63,468 bases of DNA from Candidatus Hydrogenedentota bacterium (GTDB lineage Bacteria > Hydrogenedentota > Hydrogenedentia > Hydrogenedentales > SLHB01), in NCBI GenBank assembly GCA_020849535.1, contig JADLGB010000260.1, forward strand, positions 1-63,468. The letters are read 5' to 3'. The translations under genes were made by a program, and so were the position numbers. Of this stretch, positions 16,210 through 23,856 are shown piece after piece. How positions within the stretch are numbered: position 1 is the first letter of the stretch; every line of letters begins with the position of its first letter. The notes below the pieces were generated by a model. It saw nothing but the letters and a program-made list of their open reading frames with translations, had not been told where the DNA came from and did no database searches.

Positions 16210-19200
16210 TCACGGGGCGAACTGGTACGCAAAGACTCCAGGTTCGCAATTCAGCGTGACCGCTTCATCGACCTGAATCAACTCCGTGGACGTACTGACC
16301 GTGTCTGGTGAAGAGAGGCTGTCCAAGCGCGAGTACTCGGGCAACACCCACGAGAGCGCCTTCGTATTGACGCGCACCGTGAACGTGGGGCTTTCCGGCA
16401 GCGGCGTCAGGACGAGCGTGCTCTTGTCCTTCACGTTCAGGCGGCACGCGCCGTTGGTGGCCAGACGCCCGAAATCGATCGTTTTGCCTTCTGTATTGAA
16501 GCGTTCGAGATAGGGATCGGGTTGCGGGGATTCCGGCTTCCACGCCAGCGAACGCAATTGTCCGTTCTCTCCTTCCAGCGTGACGGTGCCCAGGATGGCG
16601 CTGCGATCGCCGCTGCGCCCTGTGCGAAACGGCACGCGAACGCCGGAGCCTGGGTGATAGAGACCTACGTGCAGGGAGAACGACTCGCCCATGGCCACAC
16701 CGTCGCGCAGCGCGACGTGCGCCGTAGTGTCGATGGCACCCTGCCATGCCGTGGTGGGTGGCGTCGGATCGTAGTCCCCCTGCATCCGAATCTTGCCGTC
16801 GGCATCGATCAGGTGCACGAAGACGCGCAGGGACTCTCCTAGCGGCGCATCCGCCTGCCATTGAAGCGGGATGTCGATGGTATTGCCGGCGGAAACAGCA
16901 GGCGCCTCCGCATTCACACTCACGGGCGCCACCGCTTCGAGTACGGGGCGCGCACTGCAGTACATGGCCTCAGGAGAGGTCGCCCACTCGACGATCACGC
17001 CGTCGTGCCGCTCGATGGCGGCCTGGGCGACGCCGTCTTGGACAGGCACACGCGCGTAGAACCCATACTGCGGCAACGTATGGCCATCAACTTCCCAATC
17101 CACGGCGCCGCGATTGACCCACACGCCGGCGCCGTCGTCCCAGCGCACGTACTGGCGGTGAATGTCGTCTCCAACAAACTCGACCGAGGCGATCGTCTGC
17201 AGCGCCAGACCCCGCATCACATCGTGGAGCAGCCAGTACTTGCGCACAACGTCTCGTCCGAAAGGCGCGGGCACCATGGCCGGATGCCCGGTCAACACCT
17301 CGCTGCAAATGTAGTCATCGCTGAAGATGCCGTGGATACGGCTGTCGAGGCCGCCCGCGTAGCGGCTTTCATATCCCGCGCCGTGCAATGCGAAACGATC
17401 ATGATGGGCCGCGTCGATCCAGGGAATGCGTTCAGCGTCCGCGCAACGGATCGGCCAGATCATCCAGCCTGCCCCGGCGGGCGGATTCGCATCGACGCGA
17501 AGGTGGTTCGTCTGGGCCCCATCTAGCCAACCGATGAGTTGATCGTGGCCGCTCTCGGAAATCTGGGGCGCGTTGCCGCCAAGCTGATCGCGAATCCACG
17601 CGAAGGAATCGCCCCACACTTGTCGCGTGTAGACGCGATCGAAGAAGCGCCCGTCGCGCGTCCAGAAATCGTGCGGGGCCGCCGATGACCACACATCGAT
17701 GAAGTAGCCTGTGGGTTTGTAGTCGCGCGTGATTATCGCGATGTTACGCTCAAGGAATGGCCGTAGTTTGTCGACGCGCCAGCGGTAGGCCTGCGCGCCA
17801 CGCCCTTCATTGAGCCAGGCCTTGAAGGGTTTGCCATCGCCGTGAAACGCAATGAGCGAGTAAGAATACTCGTCCGCGTCGGGATAGAAGTCGATGTAAT
17901 TATCATGCGGTGCGAAAACGACGTCGCGCTTCACGCATGTATCGATGAGCGAGCGGAATTCATCGACCGTGCCGAGTTCCGGATTCGGCGGGCAGATGTC
18001 CGGCAGGCGATAGTCGTAGCCCCAGCGCTGCCAGTTGTGCCAGACGACCATCGAGTCCGTAAGGCCGTACGCGAAAGACTTCTCCAGCGCGACCGCGCTC
18101 GATGCGTAGTGTCCGCCCCAGAGATCGAACACGAAACGGCCCGCGGCTCGCTGCACACCGCCCGCGGCCTTCAATCCGTTCAGATCGCGCCACGCCTTCA
18201 CGCCATCCCACACGTTGCCGGTTGGAATAAGGGTCCAGGTTTGGGTGTGGGGTGTCTCCAGCGTGGCAAGACGATCGGCCGGCGCCGCGCGGAACATGGT
18301 GGGCGGCACGTCCACGGCTTGAACCATGCTTGGCCCGTCGACGAAATCGAGCCCGACGAAAGAGGTCGAAAGCTGGTGCCCGTCGAAGTGGAGCATGCAG
18401 GCTTCCGGCTTCTCGATCACATTGCCAACGCCCGCGTAGAGGCGATGAACGTCGCGGCTCCACGGCCCCAGGGCAATCTTCTCGAGGTAGGCCACTTGCC
18501 AGGGCTTGGGCTCGGGCGTGTTCTCGAGCCAGAAGCGCAGGCGCAGTCCGGCGCCTTCCGCCCAGACTTCCGCCAGCAAATCGAATCCGCCGAGTGGACT
18601 ACTGAATGAATGCCGCACCTGGGGACCGTGCGGTCCAGTTTCTACGGACACGTTGCGAAGGATGCATGCGGACGCATCGGCACCGAGAGGACATCCCGCG
18701 GCGCGTGCAATGAAACCATTGATGGCAAGATCGCCACGCGCGCCCTTGAACTGAACGGTGCCATCCAGAAGCCCAGAACTCCCCAGGGATACTGTGAACG
18801 CGTGCGCTTCGTCTCCGAGACGTAGCGTACCTTCGGTGAGCACGCGCGGTTCCGCGGTGGCCGCCGTCGCGAGAACTCCTGCCAGCAAAATGGGCTCGGC
18901 CCAGTACGCCTGATCGCAGGTGCTGTCGTTCTTCGGGCCGGGATGACACTCGAGCTGGATGCGAACAGCTTTGCCCGCAAATGCGCTCAGATCGACCTCG
19001 CCGTCTTCCCATTGCTTCGCGGCGCTATGCCGCTCGAAGAGGACTTGCCCGGCCTCGCCATCGGGCGCGTCGAACAGGGCAACACGCACGCGAAACGTCA
19101 CGCCGTCGCTGGGAGGCTCGTTGTGGGCCGCGTCGTTGTCACGAATGGCCGTACCGAAACGCAGGACAATTGGTCCCGAATCCGGCAACTGAACCGGGAA

Positions 19201-19899
19201 CTCGGTCCAGATGGAGCCGACCCTGCCTCCAAACCAGCACGGGTGCATGGCGAGGGCGTGGCGTTCCGAACCGCGGCTCACCGGCTGATTCAGTTGAGCA
19301 CTGCCCCGGTTACCTTCGTGCACACCTTGCCATGCCACCGGCATGGTCTCCGCAGGCTTACCGAACTCGGCCGTGACCACACGAAACACCGCCTGCCACC
19401 CGAGGGCAAGCGTGCCGCCCGCGGGAAGTGGAGCCGGACTCCATGCGCTCTTGCCCAACGATGCTGGAGCCGTCGAAACCTTGGTTGTCACGATCGCGAT
19501 GGGATGCGCTGTGAACGCGGTGTCGTCCAGCTTGAATTCAGCATAGACGTGAATGGGGTAGAGCGCAGGGACGGTCATCGGGCCGGCTGTGACGGTGAAG
19601 GGAATCCGCGCCGTCGCATTGGCATCCATGTGGAACGCCGTTGAGGCAGGTTCCGCGCGCCAGTCATCGATACCCGTGATGCGAAGGGCACCATCAATAG
19701 CGTCTCCCCCGCTATTCACAATCACCACTGTGTATTCCACCGGGGTGTTGACGGAGCCGATCTCCTCAGGCCCTTCAATCTGGACCGTAAGCGGCCCGGC
19801 CGTATCCTCAGGCTTGAGAAAGGCAAATCCCGGCGCTGAAAACAGGCAACCGGCTAACACGGCAAGGAACAGCGCGCAATGACGTGGCAAGCGTTTCAT
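16210..19899 (-). CDS. Very large exported putative glycoside hydrolase (DUF5696-like)
   Basis: A 1229-residue secreted protein. The start at 19899 is preceded by GGGGG at good spacing and begins a signal peptide (CALFLAVLAGCLFSAPGFAF). The N-terminal 350 residues are immunoglobulin-like and NPCBM-like beta domains. The central part (roughly 560-950) has a TIM-barrel character: VVWHNWQRWGYDYRLPDICP, VVFAPHDNYIDFYPDADEYS, PTGYFIDVWSSAAPHDF and ISESGHDQLIGW carry conserved acidic and aromatic residues like those in GH101/DUF5696 proteins. C-terminal beta domains follow. I infer an extracellular glycosidase, but the catalytic residues are guesses. The MFS transporter at 19993-21264 is 93 bases upstream on the same strand and may be co-transcribed. 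Confidence 0.7.
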   Translation of the reverse strand: MKRLPRHCALFLAVLAGCLFSAPGFAFLKPEDTAGPLTVQIEGPEEIGSVNTPVEYTVVIVNSGGDAIDGALRITGIDDWRAEPASTAFHMDANATARIPFTVTAGPMTVPALYPIHVYAEFKLDDTAFTAHPIAIVTTKVSTAPASLGKSAWSPAPLPAGGTLALGWQAVFRVVTAEFGKPAETMPVAWQGVHEGNRGSAQLNQPVSRGSERHALAMHPCWFGGRVGSIWTEFPVQLPDSGPIVLRFGTAIRDNDAAHNEPPSDGVTFRVRVALFDAPDGEAGQVLFERHSAAKQWEDGEVDLSAFAGKAVRIQLECHPGPKNDSTCDQAYWAEPILLAGVLATAATAEPRVLTEGTLRLGDEAHAFTVSLGSSGLLDGTVQFKGARGDLAINGFIARAAGCPLGADASACILRNVSVETGPHGPQVRHSFSSPLGGFDLLAEVWAEGAGLRLRFWLENTPEPKPWQVAYLEKIALGPWSRDVHRLYAGVGNVIEKPEACMLHFDGHQLSTSFVGLDFVDGPSMVQAVDVPPTMFRAAPADRLATLETPHTQTWTLIPTGNVWDGVKAWRDLNGLKAAGGVQRAAGRFVFDLWGGHYASSAVALEKSFAYGLTDSMVVWHNWQRWGYDYRLPDICPPNPELGTVDEFRSLIDTCVKRDVVFAPHDNYIDFYPDADEYSYSLIAFHGDGKPFKAWLNEGRGAQAYRWRVDKLRPFLERNIAIITRDYKPTGYFIDVWSSAAPHDFWTRDGRFFDRVYTRQVWGDSFAWIRDQLGGNAPQISESGHDQLIGWLDGAQTNHLRVDANPPAGAGWMIWPIRCADAERIPWIDAAHHDRFALHGAGYESRYAGGLDSRIHGIFSDDYICSEVLTGHPAMVPAPFGRDVVRKYWLLHDVMRGLALQTIASVEFVGDDIHRQYVRWDDGAGVWVNRGAVDWEVDGHTLPQYGFYARVPVQDGVAQAAIERHDGVIVEWATSPEAMYCSARPVLEAVAPVSVNAEAPAVSAGNTIDIPLQWQADAPLGESLRVFVHLIDADGKIRMQGDYDPTPPTTAWQGAIDTTAHVALRDGVAMGESFSLHVGLYHPGSGVRVPFRTGRSGDRSAILGTVTLEGENGQLRSLAWKPESPQPDPYLERFNTEGKTIDFGRLATNGACRLNVKDKSTLVLTPLPESPTFTVRVNTKALSWVLPEYSRLDSLSSPDTVSTSTELIQVDEAVTLNCEPGVFAYQFAP

Positions 19900-19992
19900 A
19901 GGTCCCCCTGGTCTGTCGTGTGCAACAGCATGGGTATAAGCGTAGCGGTGCAACCGGGTCGATGCAACCACCAGGCGAAAGAGGAACTGCGC

Positions 19993-21264
19993 CTACTCCG
20001 GCAGCGGCTTGCCTTTTGTCTCGGGCGCGAACCAGACGCAGGCCATGCCCACGACATAGACCAGGGTGATCAAGGCGCCGGTCTTCGCGTAGTCGCCGTC
20101 GAAAAAGGCGACAAGCTGACCGCTCGTCAACGAACCCACCGCGGCGAACACGCGGCCCGTGTTGAAGCAGACGCCCTGCCCGGTCGCGCGCATCCGGGTC
20201 GGATACAGTTCCGGCAGAAACAACGGAAACCACCCGTAGAAGGCCGCGGTGGTCATACCCGCGAAGAAGACCAGGATCTGAAAGGTCATGCCGTAGGCGA
20301 ATCCGCCGCGGTAGAGCAGACTGCACGCCGCAAGGGAGACCAGGCACAGCGTGAAGTACGAGACGCGCCGGCCCGCGTTGCGCCACAGCACGGAGCCGCC
20401 GATGCAGCCGACTATCGCGCCGAGACCGGACCACATGCCAACCATCGCCTTGGCGTGGGGCATGGAAGGGCCGACAAGCTGGTCCACCCAGACCGGGATC
20501 CATTGCACGGAACCCCAGGTGCCGATGAGGGCAACAGACGTGAGGAGGATTCCGATGATCGTGGTGCGCAAGCGCACGCGGGCGAACACTTCGCGCAGAG
20601 GCGTTGTGTGGCCCTTGCCCACGGATTCCTTCCAGCGGGTGGATTCAGGCACAAACAGCGTGATGAAGAATACAAGAAGTGCGGGGACAACACCGACGAG
20701 CCACATCCAACGCCACGAATCGGGCGTGACGGGAATCGTGAAAGCAATGACTCCAATCGAAAGGAAACCGAAGTTGGCCGCGGCGCCGATGATGCCCGCC
20801 ATGTAAGGGCGGAACCGTTCGGGCCAGCATTCCATGACAAGGGCAACGCCCAGCGACCATTCCCCTCCCATGCCGATTGAGGCAATCACGCGAAAGAGTC
20901 CCAGGTGCCACGGCTCTTGCGCAAAGTAGCCCATTCCCGTGAACAGCGAATACAGCAGTATGCTGAGGGACAACGCGCGCACGCGCCCGATCTTGTCGCC
21001 GAGCCAGCCGAGGATCCACCCGCCCAATGCCGCGCCGATCAGAAAGAGCGCGGTGATGATGCCCATCCACCAGCCCACATAGGCCTCGGGGCTTTCGATG
21101 GCGGACGCGCGGGCCATGTCCAGCAACGCGGGACGCGCCACGATGGGGAACAGCCCCATCTCGAATCCATCGAACATCCACCCCAAGAACGCGGCCAGCA
21201 ACGTGAGATAGTGGCCTTTGTGAATGCGGTCCTGCCCGGTCGTCCCCTTCGCGTGGTCAGCCAT
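19993..21264 (-). CDS. Major facilitator superfamily transporter (sugar/organic acid type)
   Basis: A 423-residue, twelve-helix permease. The family signatures are DGFEMGLFPI in helix 1, GWLGDKIGRVRAL between helices 2 and 3, and GMGGEWSLGVALVMECWPERFRPYMAG in helices 4-5, which place it in the sialic acid/aromatic acid type MFS group. The C-terminus ends APETKGKPLPE. I start at 21264 (MADHAKG...), preceded by GAGAGG; a longer frame to 21426 is open but not hydrophobic or MFS-like. It is upstream of the large glycosidase and probably imports its product. The second MFS gene at 38740-40047 encodes a similar protein with the same ending (PETRNKPLPE), so the two are paralogues. Confidence 0.9.
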   Translation of the reverse strand: MADHAKGTTGQDRIHKGHYLTLLAAFLGWMFDGFEMGLFPIVARPALLDMARASAIESPEAYVGWWMGIITALFLIGAALGGWILGWLGDKIGRVRALSLSILLYSLFTGMGYFAQEPWHLGLFRVIASIGMGGEWSLGVALVMECWPERFRPYMAGIIGAAANFGFLSIGVIAFTIPVTPDSWRWMWLVGVVPALLVFFITLFVPESTRWKESVGKGHTTPLREVFARVRLRTTIIGILLTSVALIGTWGSVQWIPVWVDQLVGPSMPHAKAMVGMWSGLGAIVGCIGGSVLWRNAGRRVSYFTLCLVSLAACSLLYRGGFAYGMTFQILVFFAGMTTAAFYGWFPLFLPELYPTRMRATGQGVCFNTGRVFAAVGSLTSGQLVAFFDGDYAKTGALITLVYVVGMACVWFAPETKGKPLPE

Positions 21265-21447
21265 GGTGTGCCTCTCGGGTTGGTTCCACGTGTGTGACGC
21301 CGCGATCCGCTCACGGCGTCGGAGTAAGGGTACATGGCGGAGAGGCATATGTCCACAGCGCGGCCGCGAATGGGGTATCGGAGTTGCTGCTTCTTCGCGG
21401 GCCTGGTGGAGCCCCTTTCCGGTCACGCACGGCCCTTGCGGATGGTG

Positions 21448-21482
21448 AATCGGACGGATCCGACGGATCGGACCGATCGGTC
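21448..21482. repeat. GATC-rich palindromic repeat tract
   Basis: A tract of CGGATCCG and CGATCGG-like palindromes in a 35-base stretch (CGGACGGATCCGACGGATCG and so on) upstream of the MFS gene. A related but inverted tract is at 49907-49941. This is a non-coding repeat; the remaining 21265-21447 shows no gene. Confidence 0.55.
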
Positions 21483-21557
21483 AACGGGGTGCGCGCCCGG
21501 CATCTGGGCTACGCCTCGGCCGTCTCCTTGCAAACTCATTGCTCGGGGCTGGTTTCC

Positions 21558-21790
21558 TTCTGCCTTTCTGCATTTCTGCCTTTCTGCATTTCTTTGTGTC
21601 CTTCGTGCCTTCGTGGTGAATCTGCCTTCCCTATCTTCTCTCCTCTCTTTCTCTTGCCTCCCCTTCGCGATCTTCGCGGCTTCGCGGTGTCAAAGCTGCA
21701 TTTTCTTCATCCTGTCTTCGTGTCCTTCGTGCCTTCGTGGTGAATCTGCCTTCTTCTCTTTCTTCTTTCGTGCCTTTCGTGGTGAACCAC
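21558..21790. repeat. CACGAAGG-type tandem/dispersed repeat tract
   Basis: A pyrimidine-rich tract on the plus strand. It begins with two tandem 16-bp units (21558-21573 and 21574-21589, TTCTGCCTTTCTGCAT). It then has two near-identical 34-base copies at 21596-21629 and 21720-21753 (core GTGTCCTTCGTGCCTTCGTG) and a third shorter one at 21766-21790. On the minus strand the core reads CACGAAGGCACGAAGGACAC. Between the copies lies CGCGAAG-type phrasing (21661-21690). The tract directly abuts the stop of the DUF4139 gene at 21794. Similar CACGAAG repeats are common in environmental PVC-type genomes (established, general knowledge); no function is known. Confidence 0.85.
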
Positions 21791-21793
21791 ATT

Positions 21794-23497
21794 TCAGCTT
21801 CGCACATACACCTCGTAATTATACGCAATCACCTTCTCCTCGCCGGGCTGTACTTCCAGCGTCCAGGTGAGATTGTGCTTGGGATTGATCTGCTTGAGCC
21901 CGGTTGCCGTCTTCACATCCTTGCCCTCGGGACTCATGTCCAGCACTTCGCCCGACATCGCTTTCGTGATCTCCACCGTAACGGCCTTGTCCTGCCGGTT
22001 CTGAAGTTTCAACTCGCCGCGCACCTGCACGAGGTCATGCGGGTAATTGTTGAAGGTCGCGGCGCTGAGTCTCCGGCTCGTCTCGACTTCCGCCTGCTCC
22101 GCAAGGACGTTCATCGCGCGGTTCATGCGTATCGTGGTGTCGGCGCCGGGTGCGGTGTAGTAACAAATGTCCTGACCGGTGAACGCGCCATCGGTGGTGA
22201 ACTCCGCGGGCGCGGTCGTGAGCGGCATGCTCAGCTTGTTGACGATCCGGCAGCAATGCCAGACCTCCTCCGCGGGGCGCCGGCTCTCAATCTGCTGTTC
22301 AGGAACCGATCGCGTGTTTTCGGAGATCGTGTCGTCGATAGACCACGTGTAGATGTGCTTGTACGGCAACTCAGCGGCAAAGAGTGGGAGCCAGGCAGTC
22401 TCGCCCTTTTTGAGAGTCACGTGTTCCAGCGGATACATGAAGAGGTCTTCTGCGCGCGTGCCCGCCGCGGCGGTCGAGTAGGCAGGCCCTGGAATGGACT
22501 CCCATGGTGTCACGAAGAACTCGTTGTTCATCACAACCGCCTGCTGCGCCATGACGCTGTTGCGTCCCCGGTCAGATGGGGTGCCGCCGCTGGCCAGCGA
22601 TGCCAGGAAATCCGCGAGCAGTTGGGTCATCGCCTCAGGGGCCAGCACCTCGCTGAACGCAATGTTTGGGTAACCCGTGATGAGTTCCACCTTCACATTG
22701 TCGAGGTCCGCAACCTCGTTGATGATGAGGGCGCGCGCTGTCAGCCGGGCCTGAGTTGGATCGGACAGGTCGATCTTGTACCCCGGCGCCCACGTGATGC
22801 CGCGCGCGAGGTAATTGATTGACACAGCCTCGCCGTTTGCCGGCTGGTTCAACTCCACCCGGATGGATGGCCGCTTCTGGCGCTTCGTCGTCGTGTTCAG
22901 GATTCCCTCTCCCTCAAACTCGACGCGCGAAACGCTATGCGGACTCAGGGCGACCGTCCCGGTGTCGGTTTGCAGCAGCAGGAGATCGCCGGCACCGCCG
23001 GGTCCCACATATATGTTTCGCGGATCGGGGACTGGGCGCGGTCCCATCACATAGGTAGAAGGCGCCGAGGGTGGTTCAGCAGCCTTCGCAAGCGGCAGCA
23101 GCGTCCCCTTGAGCGCGATGGTTCCCTCCACATTCATGTACAGCGTGACCTTCTTGCCCGCGTTGGCTTTGAGATACTCCGCGAGGTTTTGCACGGGCAC
23201 GCTCTCCTCCACGTCTTCCATGGCGGTGATCAGCGCGCCAAGTTTCAGGTCCTGCGGATACTCGACCCAGAACGTCCCGAAGACCGGTACGGGGAGCTGG
23301 CCGAGCCGCACGGTGCTCGCGCCCGAAGGCAAACTCGCAGTCGTGTTGAAGTATCCGAGCCCATTCTTGAACAGCGAAACCTTCGTGATCGTGGGGGCCG
23401 CGCTCGCGTTGTCAGACTGCGCATGCGCGCCGCCACACAGAACCATACAGCAGCTCGCTGCAATGATGAGACACGTCAATCCTGATCGGTGAACCAT
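21794..23497 (-). CDS. Exported DUF4139 domain-containing protein
   Basis: A 567-residue secreted protein with a signal peptide (CLIIAASCCMVLCGGAHAQS). The opening ITKVSLFKNGLGYFNTTASL and the central RVELNQPANGEAVSINYLARGITWAPGYKIDL, followed by ARALIINEVADLDNVKVELI TG, are hallmark DUF4139 segments; the ending GEEKVIAYNYEVYVRS is the conserved C-terminal strand. A proline/glycine-rich linker near residues 140-170 separates the two halves. Function is unknown; related proteins in Myxococcus and planctomycetes are extracytoplasmic. It is monocistronic. Its promoter may be the region 23505-23570, where a TATACT -10-like hexamer is seen but no good -35. Confidence 0.85.
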   Translation of the reverse strand: MVHRSGLTCLIIAASCCMVLCGGAHAQSDNASAAPTITKVSLFKNGLGYFNTTASLPSGASTVRLGQLPVPVFGTFWVEYPQDLKLGALITAMEDVEESVPVQNLAEYLKANAGKKVTLYMNVEGTIALKGTLLPLAKAAEPPSAPSTYVMGPRPVPDPRNIYVGPGGAGDLLLLQTDTGTVALSPHSVSRVEFEGEGILNTTTKRQKRPSIRVELNQPANGEAVSINYLARGITWAPGYKIDLSDPTQARLTARALIINEVADLDNVKVELITGYPNIAFSEVLAPEAMTQLLADFLASLASGGTPSDRGRNSVMAQQAVVMNNEFFVTPWESIPGPAYSTAAAGTRAEDLFMYPLEHVTLKKGETAWLPLFAAELPYKHIYTWSIDDTISENTRSVPEQQIESRRPAEEVWHCCRIVNKLSMPLTTAPAEFTTDGAFTGQDICYYTAPGADTTIRMNRAMNVLAEQAEVETSRRLSAATFNNYPHDLVQVRGELKLQNRQDKAVTVEITKAMSGEVLDMSPEGKDVKTATGLKQINPKHNLTWTLEVQPGEEKVIAYNYEVYVRS

Positions 23498-23856
23498 GTG
23501 AACCTCCTCTCAGCCTGTCAAGAAGGAAGAACCCTTTCTAGCCGCAATTCAGTATAGGGAATGCGTGAGTCGCAGTTGTCAGAAAATTTTCAGGAGAGTG
23601 CAAGAACGGTGGCATATAGCCGACACGTGCGCGCCACGCACGCTCAGTGAGGCAAAGAGAAGAACGTCCACTTGCGGCGACTTCTGTCGGCCCCGTCTTC
23701 GAAGAGAGAAGCGCGCAAGACTGCCTTGATATAGTTGCAGGAGTGCGAGATCAACAATTGGTCGATAGATTCGAAGCCATCACATCCGCAAGTGCCGGGG
23801 CGCGCATCCTGCTCCCGCCTTGCTTGTCGGTGTCTTCGCTGGAATCCAATCTCTCC
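23498..23856. other. Intergenic region without recognised features
   Basis: A 359-base gap between the start of the DUF4139 gene and the stop of the repeat-protein gene. I see no RNA gene, strong hairpin or credible coding frame. The short open frames that cross it are arginine-rich and have no signal or motif. Confidence 0.4.

Noticed and set aside
21558..21790. CRISPR array
   Set aside because: The units are pyrimidine-rich, unevenly spaced and lack regular spacers or cas genes.
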